A stretch of 64,000 nucleotides of DNA, from assembly GCF_051713825.1 (NCBI RefSeq), contig NZ_JBIOQR010000001.1:1240001-1304000 (forward strand), written 5' to 3'. A program made the position numbers and the translations under genes. The notes under the pieces were generated by a model, which was given only the letters and a program-made list of their open reading frames with translations, was not told where the DNA came from and did no database searches. Shown here in pieces: positions 43,262-52,711 of this stretch. The first letter of the stretch is position 1; every line of letters starts with the position of its first letter. Source of the stretch: Enterococcus_K sp051713825. Lineage in GTDB: Bacteria > Bacillota > Bacilli > Lactobacillales > Enterococcaceae.

Positions 43262-44226
43262 GTAGATTTGCACAGATTATATCAAGCGCACGTTATGTCC
43301 CTGAAAAGGTCGTGACTAATGAAGATTTAACGAAATTAATGGATACTTCGGATGAATGGATTCGTTCCAGAACAGGAATTAAAGAGCGCCATGTGGTAAC
43401 AGACGAAAATACTTCAGATTTATGTGTGATAGTGGCGGAGCAATTATTGAGTAAATCAGGTATTCTCGCTGAACAACTAGATTTTATTCTAGTTGCTACG
43501 ATGTCACCAGATTATACAAGCCCTTCAGTTGCCTGCCAAGTACAGGGATTGATTGGCGCCAAAAACGCTATGGCATTTGACATTAGTGCAGCTTGTTCAG
43601 GATTTGTTTACGGCGTATCTATTGCCGAAAAATTTATCCGGACGGGTTCAAGTTATGGTTTAGTGATTGGTGGCGAGACGCTATCGAAATTATTGAATTG
43701 GGAAGACCGTTCAACCGCAGTTCTATTCGGAGATGGTGCAGCTGGAGTTCTACTTGAAGCTAGCGAAACACCAAGTATTCAAAAGGAAAAAATTGCTGCA
43801 GATGGTACCAGAAACCAAGCATTGACTGCCGGCTTTCATGAGAATAATAGTCCATTTTATGGAGAAAAATCAGAATCTTCATACTGCTTGAGTATGGTTG
43901 GCCGAGACATCTTTGATTTTGCTCTTCGAGATGTAGTAGCCAATATTAAAGAAGTTGTTGGCGATGAACTAGACTCTATTGACTATTTCTTATTACACCA
44001 AGCTAATGAACGAATCATTGAGAAGATTTCTAAGAAGTTAAAAGTTCCTAGAGAGAAGTTTTTAACGAATATGGATAGATATGGCAATACCTCAGCTGCG
44101 AGCATCCCGATTTTATTCGATGAAGCAGTTGAAACTGGGAAGATTCAATTAGGTTCCAAACAAAAAGTTGTGTTTACAGGTTACGGTGGAGGGTTAACTT
44201 GGGGAAGTATTCTCCTCACTCTATAG
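43258..44226 (+). CDS. fabH: Beta-ketoacyl-ACP synthase III
   Basis: Condenses acetyl-CoA (or another short acyl-CoA) with malonyl-ACP to start fatty-acid synthesis; 322 aa. The catalytic cysteine is C113 in DISAACSGFVYG, the histidine lies in LLHQANERI and the asparagine in DRYGNTSAAS. Its length is standard. It overlaps fabT by 4 bp and is followed by acpP after a 70-bp gap. Confidence 0.96.
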   Translation: MSRFAQIISSARYVPEKVVTNEDLTKLMDTSDEWIRSRTGIKERHVVTDENTSDLCVIVAEQLLSKSGILAEQLDFILVATMSPDYTSPSVACQVQGLIGAKNAMAFDISAACSGFVYGVSIAEKFIRTGSSYGLVIGGETLSKLLNWEDRSTAVLFGDGAAGVLLEASETPSIQKEKIAADGTRNQALTAGFHENNSPFYGEKSESSYCLSMVGRDIFDFALRDVVANIKEVVGDELDSIDYFLLHQANERIIEKISKKLKVPREKFLTNMDRYGNTSAASIPILFDEAVETGKIQLGSKQKVVFTGYGGGLTWGSILLTL

Positions 44227-44296
44227 TAGCTGTTTACAATAAATTTAGAGCTTTGCTCAATCAAAAAGATGAAAACAATATTGGAGGAATATAGAA

Positions 44297-44524
44297 ATGG
44301 TATTTGAAAAAATTCAAGAAATTATTGCAGAAGAATTAGGGAAAGATACAGAAGAGATTCAATTAACAACAAACATTCAAGATGATTTAGAAGCGGATAG
44401 CTTAGATTTATTCCAAATCATCAACGAAATTGAAGATGCTTTCGATGTGAAAATTGAAACAGAAGATGGCATTTCAACTGTTCAAGATTTAGTAACATAT
44501 GTTGAAAAACAAAAAGCTGAATAA
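44297..44524 (+). CDS. acpP: Acyl carrier protein
   Basis: Small acidic carrier (75 aa) that holds growing acyl chains on a phosphopantetheine arm. The attachment serine is S35 in EADSLDLFQ. TTGGAGGA lies upstream of the ATG. A hairpin with a U-rich tail follows the gene, which may raise acpP mRNA relative to the downstream genes. In many relatives fabK comes next; here it is absent. Confidence 0.97.
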   Translation: MVFEKIQEIIAEELGKDTEEIQLTTNIQDDLEADSLDLFQIINEIEDAFDVKIETEDGISTVQDLVTYVEKQKAE

Positions 44525-44533
44525 TAATTATTG

Positions 44534-44565
44534 AGGTTAGGCGATTCGCCTGGCCTTTCCTTTTA
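44534..44565 (+). terminator. Terminator/attenuator after acpP
   Basis: Stem AGGTTAGGCG / CGCCTGGCCT (two G-U pairs) with a 3-nt loop, then TTCCTTTTAT. It is probably partial, since fabD follows in the same operon. Confidence 0.65.
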
Positions 44566-44606
44566 TAGAAGAAATAAATTTACTACGTTTTGATAAGGAG
44601 AACGCA

Positions 44607-45539
44607 ATGAAAACAGCATTTTTATTTAGTGGACAAGGAGCACAATATCAAGGGATGGGTCAAGAACTTTGCAAGACTGAATCAATTGTTCGTGAGACAT
44701 TTGAAGAAGCCAGTCAAGCTCTTGGCTATGATATGGCGAAGCTTTGTTTTGAGGAAAGTCCTCAACTAAATCAAACAGAATATACACAGCCAGCAATCTT
44801 AACCGTGAGCGTGGCTTTTCATCGATTATTAGCTTCAGAAAACTTTTCTGCCGATGTTATGGCGGGACTAAGTTTAGGAGAATATTCCGCACTAGTTGCT
44901 AGTGGCGTGCTCGATTTTTCGGCGGCGGTTCAATTAGTATCAAAGCGTGGGAAATTTATGAGTGAAGCAGCTCCAACAGGTACAGGGAAAATGGTGGCAG
45001 TGATGAATGCCCCCGTTGATGTCATTGAAGAGTGCTGCAAAAAAGCTAGCCAATTAGGAATTGTTTCTCCGGCTAATTATAATACGCCTCAGCAAATCGT
45101 GATTGGTGGTTCGGTTGAAGCCGTTGACGAAGCAATGAGACTGTTAAAAGAAGCAGGAGTTAAACGAATGATTCCACTAAATGTTAGTGGTCCTTTTCAT
45201 ACCAGACTTTTAGAGCCAGCAGCAAAAAAACTTGAAGATGTTTTAGCAACTGTTGCGTTTTCTGAACCAAGGATTCCTATAATCAGTAATACAACCGCAA
45301 AAATCATGCCGTATGATCAAATGAAAGAACTACTAAAACGACAAGTGATGTCACCAGTCCGTTTTTATGAAAGTATTGAAACGATGAAAGAGCTGGGCAT
45401 TACAAGAGTTGTCGAGATTGGCCCAGGGAAAGTATTGAGTGGCTTTATTAAAAAAATTGATTCTTCTATTGAGATTTCAAGAATAGAGGATACCGAAACA
45501 TTTCTTCAAACAAAAGAATTTTTAGCAGGGGGTAACTGA
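44607..45539 (+). CDS. fabD: Malonyl-CoA:ACP transacylase
   Basis: Loads malonyl groups from CoA to ACP; 310 aa. The active serine is S89 in the GLSLGEYS nucleophile elbow, and the partner histidine lies in SGPFHTRL (about 198). The family opening FLFSGQGAQYQGMG is present. AAGGAG precedes the ATG. Its stop overlaps the fabG start by one base. Confidence 0.97.
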   Translation: MKTAFLFSGQGAQYQGMGQELCKTESIVRETFEEASQALGYDMAKLCFEESPQLNQTEYTQPAILTVSVAFHRLLASENFSADVMAGLSLGEYSALVASGVLDFSAAVQLVSKRGKFMSEAAPTGTGKMVAVMNAPVDVIEECCKKASQLGIVSPANYNTPQQIVIGGSVEAVDEAMRLLKEAGVKRMIPLNVSGPFHTRLLEPAAKKLEDVLATVAFSEPRIPIISNTTAKIMPYDQMKELLKRQVMSPVRFYESIETMKELGITRVVEIGPGKVLSGFIKKIDSSIEISRIEDTETFLQTKEFLAGGN

Positions 45540-46276
45540 TGGAATTAAAAGGGAAAAACGTCTTTATTACAGGAAGTACTCGAGGTCTTGGTGCAGCAAT
45601 GGCGACAGCTTTCGCCAAAGAAGGCGCGAATATTATTTTAAACGGGCGCGGTGAAATTTCTGCGGATAGCATTCAAGAAATACAAAATCTAGGTGTTTCA
45701 TGTGTTGGCGTTTCTGGCGATATCTCAGATTTTGATAGTGCCGGCGAAATGATTGACCAAGCGATTAAAGAGCTTGGAAGTGTTGATGTTTTAGTTAATA
45801 ATGCAGGAATTACAAATGATAAGTTAGTCTTACGTATGACAGCTGATGATTTTGAAAAAGTGTTAAAAATTAATTTGACTGGCACCTTCAACATGACCCA
45901 ACATGTCTTAAAAAAAATGATGAAACAACGTCAAGGCGCAATCATCAATCTTTCAAGTGTTTCAGGATTAATTGGTAACCTAGGTCAAGCAAATTATGCC
46001 GCTAGTAAAGCGGGTGTAATTGGTCTGACAAAATCAGTTGCTAGAGAGGCGGCTACACGTGGTATTACTTGTAACGCGATTGCCCCAGGATTTATTGAAA
46101 CTGATATGACTGATGTGTTATCTGATAAGGTCAAAGAAGAAGCGTGTAAGCAAATTCCAATGCAACGTTTTGGTCGTCCAGAAAATGTCGCAGAAACAGC
46201 TGTATTTTTAGCTAAGAGTTCGTATATTACAGGCCAAGTCATCAATGTTGATGGTGGCATGGTTATGCAAGGGTAA
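45539..46276 (+). CDS. fabG: 3-oxoacyl-ACP reductase
   Basis: NADPH-dependent short-chain dehydrogenase that reduces 3-ketoacyl-ACP; 245 aa. The cofactor motif GSTRGLGAAMA, NNAG (VLVNNAGIT), the catalytic serine in INLSSVSG and the YxxxK in NYAASKAG are all present. Translation is coupled to fabD. Confidence 0.97.
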   Translation: MELKGKNVFITGSTRGLGAAMATAFAKEGANIILNGRGEISADSIQEIQNLGVSCVGVSGDISDFDSAGEMIDQAIKELGSVDVLVNNAGITNDKLVLRMTADDFEKVLKINLTGTFNMTQHVLKKMMKQRQGAIINLSSVSGLIGNLGQANYAASKAGVIGLTKSVAREAATRGITCNAIAPGFIETDMTDVLSDKVKEEACKQIPMQRFGRPENVAETAVFLAKSSYITGQVINVDGGMVMQG

Positions 46277-46292
46277 GGAAAGGAGCAAAATG

Positions 46293-47528
46293 ATGAATCG
46301 AGTAGTAATTACAGGGTATGGCGTAGCATCTCCTATTGGAAATGACAGCGAAGCCTTTTTAGATAGTTTGAAAGAAGGAAAAAATGGAATTCGTCCAATC
46401 ACTAAGTTTGACGCAACAGATACAGGAATTACCGTTGGAGCAGAAGTCCATGATTTTCCTTTTGATAAACATTTTGTGAAAAAAGATAGCAAGCGTATGG
46501 ATTTATTTTCTATTTACGGAGTTTATGCTGCTTTAGAAGCAATGGAAATGAGCGGATTGACTACTGAAACAGTAAATCAAGATCGTTTCGGCGTCATGGT
46601 AGGTTCAGGAATTGGTGGCTTACAAACGATTCAAGACCAAGTCATTCGTATGCATGATAAGGGTGCGCAACGTGTATCGCCAATGTTTGTGCCAATGTCA
46701 ATTGTAAATATGGCTGCAGGAAATATTGCCTTACGTGTAGGCGCTAAAGGGATTTGTACGGCAATCGTAACTGCCTGTGCAACAGCGACTCACTCAATTG
46801 GAGAAGCGTTTAGAAATATTAAACACGGCTACTCTGATGTTATTTTGGCAGGAGGCTCAGAAGCTTCTATTACAGGAATTGGTATTTCAGGATTTGCTTC
46901 TTTGACTGCTTTATCAAGAGAAACAGACCCAGATAAAGCTTCCGTTCCTTTCTCTGCAGAACGTAATGGATTTGTTATGGGTGAAGGTGCTGGGATTTTT
47001 GTAGTGGAATCATTAGAGCACGCACAAAAACGTGGCGCAACAATCTTAGGGGAAGTTGTCGGTTATGGTGCAAACTGTGATGCCTATCATATGACTTCAC
47101 CGACTCCAGATGGATCAGGTGCTTCAAAAGCGATGATTTTAGCGATGGAAGAAGCTGGAATTTCGCCTGAAGATGTTGGTTACATCAATGCTCATGGAAC
47201 TAGTACACCTGCTAATGATAAAGCAGAAGCAAAAGCTATCCGTCTTGCATTAGGTGAAAACTTTATGAACACATATGTAAGTAGTACAAAATCAATGACA
47301 GGTCACTTATTAGGGGCTGCTGGTGGGATTGAAGCAATTGCAACACTGCTTGCTTTAAAACATCAATTTGTACCACCAACCATCAACGTAAAAGAAATTG
47401 ATCCTGAGATTGAGTTGAACGTTGTGATTAATGAGAGCAAACCTGCAGAATTAACTTATGCTATGAGTAATTCATTAGGTTTCGGTGGTCATAATGCAGT
47501 CATCTGTTTAAAACGCTGGGAGGATTAA
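46293..47528 (+). CDS. fabF: Beta-ketoacyl-ACP synthase II
   Basis: Elongating condensing enzyme, 411 aa, homodimer in type II synthesis. The Cys-His-His set is visible: cysteine in VTACATATHSIGEAF, histidine in NAHGTSTPAND and histidine in SMTGHLLGAAG. AAGGAG lies 8 bp before ATG 46293; ATG 46290 is an alternative, and the longer open frame from 46245 runs into fabG and is rejected. Confidence 0.96.
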   Translation: MNRVVITGYGVASPIGNDSEAFLDSLKEGKNGIRPITKFDATDTGITVGAEVHDFPFDKHFVKKDSKRMDLFSIYGVYAALEAMEMSGLTTETVNQDRFGVMVGSGIGGLQTIQDQVIRMHDKGAQRVSPMFVPMSIVNMAAGNIALRVGAKGICTAIVTACATATHSIGEAFRNIKHGYSDVILAGGSEASITGIGISGFASLTALSRETDPDKASVPFSAERNGFVMGEGAGIFVVESLEHAQKRGATILGEVVGYGANCDAYHMTSPTPDGSGASKAMILAMEEAGISPEDVGYINAHGTSTPANDKAEAKAIRLALGENFMNTYVSSTKSMTGHLLGAAGGIEAIATLLALKHQFVPPTINVKEIDPEIELNVVINESKPAELTYAMSNSLGFGGHNAVICLKRWED

Positions 47529-47529
47529 G

Positions 47530-48030
47530 ATGAATATCAGCGAGATTAAAGAATTATTGAATCAATTTGATGTGTCTTCACTAACAGAGTTTGATTTACG
47601 TGAAGGTGACTTTGAACTATATATGAATAAAAACAGTGAGTCTAGACAGCAAGTCATGTCAACTCCTGTTCAATCTATACAAGCGTCAGCTGCTGATTTA
47701 GCAGCTACGCCTGTATCTGTGCCGATACAAGCCCTTCAATCGACTGAAACTAGTAATTCAGCTAATGAAACGCCAGGTAAACAAGCAGAAGGAGAAGAAA
47801 TCCTTTCCCCGATTGTCGGTGTCGTTTATTTACAGCCATCACCTGATAAACCAGCTTATAAATCGGTGGGTGATACAGTCAAAAAAGGTGAAGTCTTATG
47901 TATTATTGAAGCGATGAAGCTAATGAATGAAATTACCAGTGAATTTGATGGTGAAATAACTGAAATTCTTGTAAATAACGAAGATGTGGTTGAGTTCCAT
48001 CAGCCATTATTTCGAATTAAGTCAAGATAG
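47530..48030 (+). CDS. accB: Biotin carboxyl carrier protein of acetyl-CoA carboxylase
   Basis: Carries biotin between the carboxylase and transferase of acetyl-CoA carboxylase; 166 aa. An N-terminal region (1-40) is followed by a flexible Ala/Pro/Ser/Gln linker and a C-terminal biotinyl domain with the modified lysine in IIEAMKLMNEI. It begins 1 base after the fabF stop. Confidence 0.96.
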   Translation: MNISEIKELLNQFDVSSLTEFDLREGDFELYMNKNSESRQQVMSTPVQSIQASAADLAATPVSVPIQALQSTETSNSANETPGKQAEGEEILSPIVGVVYLQPSPDKPAYKSVGDTVKKGEVLCIIEAMKLMNEITSEFDGEITEILVNNEDVVEFHQPLFRIKSR

Positions 48031-48044
48031 AAAAGAGGATAATG

Positions 48045-48470
48045 ATGAAAATGAATATTGAAGAAATCAAACAAATTATACCTCACCGTTACCCTATGTT
48101 ATTGATTGATACAATTGAAGAAATCGAAGAAGGCCAGAGAGTAGTTGCTAAGAAGAATGTGACCTTTAATGAGCATGTTTTCCAAGGGCATTTTCCGGGC
48201 GAACCTGTTATGCCAGGTGTCTTAATCCTTGAAGCGATGGCACAGGCAGGAGCTGTAGCGTTACTTTCATTAGAACAATTTAAAGGGAAGACGGCTTATT
48301 TTGGTGGAATTGATAAAGCCAAATTTAGACAAAAAGTTGTTCCAGGCAATACATTAATGTTAGAAGTTGAGATTCTTAAAGTGAAATCTTCAGCAGGAAT
48401 CGGTAAAGGAATTGCTCGTGTTGACGGCAAAAAAGTAGCTGAAGCAGAATTGACATTTATGATTGGATAG
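48045..48470 (+). CDS. fabZ: 3-hydroxyacyl-ACP dehydratase FabZ
   Basis: Hot-dog fold dehydratase (141 aa) that forms trans-2-enoyl-ACP. The catalytic histidine and glutamate lie in the FQGHFPGEPVMPGV and LILEAMAQAG segments. Near ATGs at 48042, 48045 and 48051 are possible; AGAGG spacing favours 48045. Whether this copy also isomerises enoyl-ACP (as FabN in Enterococcus) cannot be told from sequence alone. Confidence 0.93.
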   Translation: MKMNIEEIKQIIPHRYPMLLIDTIEEIEEGQRVVAKKNVTFNEHVFQGHFPGEPVMPGVLILEAMAQAGAVALLSLEQFKGKTAYFGGIDKAKFRQKVVPGNTLMLEVEILKVKSSAGIGKGIARVDGKKVAEAELTFMIG

Positions 48471-48477
48471 GTGACGT

Positions 48478-49845
48478 ATGTTTTCAAAAATTTTAATAGC
48501 CAATCGTGGAGAAATCGCTGTTCGTATTATTCGTGCTTGTCGAGAAATGGGGATTCAGACGGTTGCTGTTTATTCTGAGGCAGACAGAGAGGCTCTTCAT
48601 ACGCAGATGGCTGATGAGGCGGTTTGTATCGGACCTGCTAAAGCGACAGATTCTTATTTGAATGTGCAAGCGGTTCTTAGCGCAGCTATTGTAACTAAGG
48701 CTGAAGCCATTCATCCAGGATTCGGTTTTCTATCGGAAAATAGTCAGTTTGCTTCGATGTGTGAGGAATGTAATATTGTATTTATCGGTCCCAAAAGTCA
48801 AACGATTGATGCAATGGGAAACAAAATAAATGCTAGAAAACTGATGATTGAGGCAGAAGTTCCAGTGATTCCAGGTAGTGAAGGGGTTATTTCGAGTGTC
48901 GAGGAAGCCCTTGAGATTGCAGAATCGATTGGCTACCCTGTGATGCTAAAAGCGGCTGCTGGGGGTGGCGGAAAAGGAATCAGAAAGGTTCTGAACGCTG
49001 ATGAGTTACCTCAGCACTTCTCATCTGCTCAACAAGAGGCGAAAGCGGCCTTTAATAATGATGATATGTATATTGAAAAAATTATTTATCCAGCTCGCCA
49101 TATTGAAGTCCAAATTTTAGGTGACCAATCAGGTAATGTCATCCATTTAGGAGAACGCGATTGTTCATTACAAAGAAATAACCAAAAAGTCATGGAGGAA
49201 TCTCCTTCTGTGGTGATTTCAGAAGCGAAAAGACAGAAACTAGGCGAGGCAGCTGTTCGTGCAGCCAAAGCCGTTTCTTATGAAAACGCTGGGACGATTG
49301 AATTTCTAATGGATGAACAAGGGGATTTTTTCTTTATGGAGATGAATACACGAATCCAAGTGGAACATCCCGTAACAGAAATGGTGACAGGTGTTGATTT
49401 AGTCAAAAAACAAGTCGAAGTGGCTGCAGGGGAACCTCTAGGGTTGACGCAAGAGGATATTCATTTCTCTGGTCATGCGATTGAATGTCGGATCAATGCA
49501 GAAAATCCGGCGTTCCATTTTGCGCCGTCACCTGGGAAAATTCACAACTTGTTATTACCAAGTGGTGGAATGGGTTTACGTGTAGATAGTGCGATGTATT
49601 CAGGCTACAGTATTCCTCCCTATTATGATTCAATGATTGCAAAAGTGATTGTTCATGGGGAAAACCGCTTTGATGCGTTGATGAAAATGCAGCGTGCCCT
49701 TGGCGAAATAGTCACGGATGGTGTGATTACAAACGCAGAGTTTCAAATGGACTTGATTAGTCATCCAGCTGTTTTGGCTGGAGACTATGACACAGCCTTT
49801 TTACAAGAAACATTCTTACCAAATTGGACACCTGAGGAAGAGTAG
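48478..49845 (+). CDS. accC: Acetyl-CoA carboxylase biotin carboxylase subunit
   Basis: ATP-grasp enzyme that carboxylates biotin on AccB; 455 aa. The N-terminal domain ILIANRGEIAVRI, the glycine-rich AAAGGGGKGIRKV, ERDCSLQRNNQKV and MEMNTRIQVEHPVTEMV are textbook features. It lies 7 bp after fabZ. Confidence 0.97.
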   Translation: MFSKILIANRGEIAVRIIRACREMGIQTVAVYSEADREALHTQMADEAVCIGPAKATDSYLNVQAVLSAAIVTKAEAIHPGFGFLSENSQFASMCEECNIVFIGPKSQTIDAMGNKINARKLMIEAEVPVIPGSEGVISSVEEALEIAESIGYPVMLKAAAGGGGKGIRKVLNADELPQHFSSAQQEAKAAFNNDDMYIEKIIYPARHIEVQILGDQSGNVIHLGERDCSLQRNNQKVMEESPSVVISEAKRQKLGEAAVRAAKAVSYENAGTIEFLMDEQGDFFFMEMNTRIQVEHPVTEMVTGVDLVKKQVEVAAGEPLGLTQEDIHFSGHAIECRINAENPAFHFAPSPGKIHNLLLPSGGMGLRVDSAMYSGYSIPPYYDSMIAKVIVHGENRFDALMKMQRALGEIVTDGVITNAEFQMDLISHPAVLAGDYDTAFLQETFLPNWTPEEE

Positions 49846-49856
49846 GAGGATGAAAC

Positions 49857-50717
49857 ATGGGTTTGTTTAAAAAGAAAAATTATATTCGAATTAATCCAAA
49901 TCGACCAACCCAAACGTCGAATCAACCTTCTGTTCCAGATAATATGTGGGCGAAATGCCCAAGTTGTAAACGAACGCTTTATACGAAGGAAATTGGGGCA
50001 GAAAAAACCTGCCCTCATTGCGGATATAATTTTCGAATTAGTGCGTGGGAACGCTTGTCCTTATTGATTGACGAAAAAAGCTTTGAAGAATGGGGAACCG
50101 ATTGTCAAACGGAGGATCCATTAGACTTTCCAGGCTATTTAGAAAAAGTTGAGAAGGTTCAAGAAGCAACGGGGCTTCACGAAGCAGTTTTGACTGGAAA
50201 AGCAACGATTGACCAACAACCTATTGCAATTGGAATTATGGATTCAAACTTTATTATGGGAAGTATGGGAACCGTTGTTGGCGAAAAAATTTGCCGTCTG
50301 TTTGAGCGAGCGATAGAAGAAAAGTTACCAGTTGTTTTATTTACGGCATCAGGTGGTGCACGAATGCAAGAGGGAATTTTTTCGCTGATGCAAATGGCAA
50401 AAATTTCTGCTGCTGTAAAACGTTATAACAATGCTGGACTGTTTTATCTGACTGTTTTGACGGATCCGACGACTGGCGGAGTGACGGCTAGTTTCGCGAT
50501 GCTTGGAGATATTATTTTAGCAGAGCCTCAAAGTATGATTGGGTTTGCTGGACGTCGAGTGATTGAACAGACTATCAAACAAGAGTTACCCGAGAATTTC
50601 CAAAAAGCTGAGTTTCTACTTGAACATGGGTTTGTTGACCAAATCGTGCCAAGAGCTGAGTTAAAACAAAAGCTGGTTGATCTCTTGCACTTGCATACAA
50701 TGAAGGGATGGGTCTAG
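49857..50717 (+). CDS. accD: Acetyl-CoA carboxylase carboxyltransferase subunit beta
   Basis: Transfers carboxyl from biotin to acetyl-CoA together with AccA; 286 aa. A zinc ribbon with C34, C37, C52 and C55 (CPSCK, CPHCG) leads into a crotonase-fold domain with the TASGGARMQEG segment and LTDPTTGGVTASFA. GGAGGATGAAAC precedes the ATG. Confidence 0.97.
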   Translation: MGLFKKKNYIRINPNRPTQTSNQPSVPDNMWAKCPSCKRTLYTKEIGAEKTCPHCGYNFRISAWERLSLLIDEKSFEEWGTDCQTEDPLDFPGYLEKVEKVQEATGLHEAVLTGKATIDQQPIAIGIMDSNFIMGSMGTVVGEKICRLFERAIEEKLPVVLFTASGGARMQEGIFSLMQMAKISAAVKRYNNAGLFYLTVLTDPTTGGVTASFAMLGDIILAEPQSMIGFAGRRVIEQTIKQELPENFQKAEFLLEHGFVDQIVPRAELKQKLVDLLHLHTMKGWV

Positions 50718-50720
50718 TTT

Positions 50721-51506
50721 ATGACAAATACAGCACATGAGATTGTTCAGTTGGCTAGACACAAAGATCGTTTGACTAGCTTGGATTATTTTGAAAGAAT
50801 ATTTGATGGGTTTCAAGAATTTCATGGTGATCGTTTGTTTAGTGATGACCAAGCAATCGTAGGCGGAATTGCGCTTTTAGATGGGAAACCAGTAACGGTT
50901 ATCGGGATTCAAAAAGGCCGCAATCTTCCAGAAAATATTGAACGAAATTTTGGTTCTCCTCATCCAGAAGGGTATCGAAAAGCTTTACGACTAATGAAAC
51001 AGGCGGAGAAATTCAAACGACCAGTAATCACCTTTATCAACACGGCTGGCGCCTTTTGCGGGGTTGGTGCAGAGGAACGTGGAGAAGGTGAGGCGATTGC
51101 TAAGAATCTGTTTGAAATGGCTGATTTAAAAGTTCCAACTTTATCAATTATTATTGGTGAAGGGGGCAGTGGGGGCGCGCTAGCCTTGGCCTTAACAGAT
51201 GAGGTTTGGATGCTGGAGCAGACGATTTATGCAATTCTATCTCCTGAAGGTTTTGCTTCGATTCTTTGGAAAGATGGTAGTCGCGCACAGGAAGCTGCCG
51301 AACTGATGAAAATTACAGCACCTGAACTTAAAGAGTTGAATGTTATCGATAAAGTCATTCCGGAGACCTTCCAGGGAAAACCTCTATCACAAGAGAAGGT
51401 TCTTCAAATTGTGAAAAAAGCGTTAGTTGAAAAACTAACACAATTAGCAAAAAAAGAAGTAGATGTTCTTTTAGAAGAACGATATCAACGATTTAGACGT
51501 TTCTAA
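50721..51506 (+). CDS. accA: Acetyl-CoA carboxylase carboxyltransferase subunit alpha
   Basis: Partner of AccD in the carboxyltransferase; 261 aa. The family segments FDGFQEFHGDRLF, NFGSPHPEGYRKALRLM and IIGEGGSGGALAL are present. It is 3 bp after accD and ends the operon before a terminator. Shorter than the proteobacterial enzyme, as usual in Lactobacillales. Confidence 0.96.
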   Translation: MTNTAHEIVQLARHKDRLTSLDYFERIFDGFQEFHGDRLFSDDQAIVGGIALLDGKPVTVIGIQKGRNLPENIERNFGSPHPEGYRKALRLMKQAEKFKRPVITFINTAGAFCGVGAEERGEGEAIAKNLFEMADLKVPTLSIIIGEGGSGGALALALTDEVWMLEQTIYAILSPEGFASILWKDGSRAQEAAELMKITAPELKELNVIDKVIPETFQGKPLSQEKVLQIVKKALVEKLTQLAKKEVDVLLEERYQRFRRF

Positions 51507-51510
51507 AATA

Positions 51511-51550
51511 GTCAGTGGTTAATTTCAATATTAACCATTGGCTTTTTTTT
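51511..51550 (+). terminator. Terminator of the fab/acc operon
   Basis: Twelve-bp stem GTCAGTGGTTAA (51511-51522) / TTAACCATTGGC (51531-51542) with G-U pairs, then T8. Confidence 0.9.
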
Positions 51551-51852
51551 GCTCAATTTAACGAGAGAACTCACAAATGTTGTGAGTGCCTATTTGCTAT
51601 TACCTAAAAAATGTATAAATATGTGATTCAAAAGGTCGGTTGTTACATGGATATAAATGAGCTATCCATTGATTTGCCTCATTTTCCCGAATAATAATGG
51701 CTTTAATCACTGGTATAAAAGCATTTCTGCTCTTGAAAAAAGAAACTTAAAATTTTTTCGAAAAATGGATGAAAATTCAAAAACAATGTGGTATTATGTA
51801 TATAATCACAAATAAATGATTTGTAATGCATAAAAATTAAGGAGTGTTTTGT
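51551..51852. other. Intergenic region before the amino acid ABC transporter
   Basis: About 300 bp without a gene. It holds a perfect 8-bp hairpin ACTCACAA/TTGTGAGT (51569-51576 and 51580-51587) and, near the 3' end, the transporter promoter and operator-like repeat listed separately. No T-box or riboswitch signature was seen. Confidence 0.55.
51801..51826 (+). promoter_or_regulatory. -10 and operator-like inverted repeat of the ABC transporter
   Basis: TATAAT at 51801-51806 overlaps an inverted repeat ATCACAAAT (51805-51813) / ATTTGTAAT (51819-51827), 8 of 9 matched. Its place at the start site suggests a repressor site; the regulator is not identified. Confidence 0.5.
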
Positions 51853-52695
51853 ATGAAGAAGTATTTCGGGATTATTTTATCAGTTGTCGCAATTTGTATT
51901 TTGACCGCTTGTGGAGATGGTGGAAAAACCTCTTCGTCGGGTGGAGCGAATAAAGAGGAGACAAATCAGTTGGCGGCAATTAAAAAAGCAGGCGTTTTAA
52001 AGGTGGGGACCTCTGCTGACTTTGCGCCGTTTGAATTTCATAAGATGGTTGATGGAAAAGATGAGATTGTCGGAGCAGATGTAGATATGGTCAAGAAAAT
52101 AGCTGAAGAGTTGGGTGTTAAAGTCGAATTTATAGATATGGAGTTTTCTGCAGTTCTAACTGCTTTACAGCAAGGAAAAATCGATATTGCCATTTCCGGG
52201 ATTTCTGCAACAGAGGAACGTCAGAAAACATTTGATTTTTCAGTCAATTACTATAACCCACCACAAAAAGTTATGATCAATAAGAAAAATGCCGATGCTT
52301 ATACTTCAATTGATTCATTAAGTAAGAAAAAAGTTGGCGCACAAAAAGGTTCGATTCAAGAATCAGTGGTTAAGGAGCAGATTGGGGACGCTCAAATTGT
52401 TTCGGTTGCCAAAGTACCTAACTTGGTTATTGAGCTGAATCAAGGCTCAATTGACGCGTTGGTTGTCGAAGAAACAATCGGTGCGGCTTACATTGCTCAA
52501 AATGCCGATTTGATGTTTGCTGACATCGATTTGGTGTCTAACGAAGATGAGGCGTATGCAATCGCATTGCCTAAAGGAAGTACGGAATTAAAAACAGAGC
52601 TGGATAAAATCCTGGAAGGCCTAATTAAGGATGGAACCGTTGAAGAGTATGTTCAAAAAAACAGTAAATTAGCCAATGAAAGCACGGATAAATAG
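51853..52695 (+). CDS. Polar amino acid ABC transporter substrate-binding lipoprotein
   Basis: Membrane-anchored binding protein (280 aa) for a polar amino acid. The signal peptide ends with lipobox LTAC, giving the lipidated cysteine C20. An SBP_bac_3 domain follows, with GTSADFAPFEF, GADVDMVKKIAEELG and the family ISGISATEERQKTFDFS. ATG 51853 has AAGGAG 8 bp upstream; GTG 51844 is inside that site. The permease and ATPase follow. Arginine, glutamine or a related amino acid is likely; specificity is not determinable. Confidence 0.92.
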   Translation: MKKYFGIILSVVAICILTACGDGGKTSSSGGANKEETNQLAAIKKAGVLKVGTSADFAPFEFHKMVDGKDEIVGADVDMVKKIAEELGVKVEFIDMEFSAVLTALQQGKIDIAISGISATEERQKTFDFSVNYYNPPQKVMINKKNADAYTSIDSLSKKKVGAQKGSIQESVVKEQIGDAQIVSVAKVPNLVIELNQGSIDALVVEETIGAAYIAQNADLMFADIDLVSNEDEAYAIALPKGSTELKTELDKILEGLIKDGTVEEYVQKNSKLANESTDK

Positions 52696-52711
52696 ATTGG
52701 AGCAATAAACG

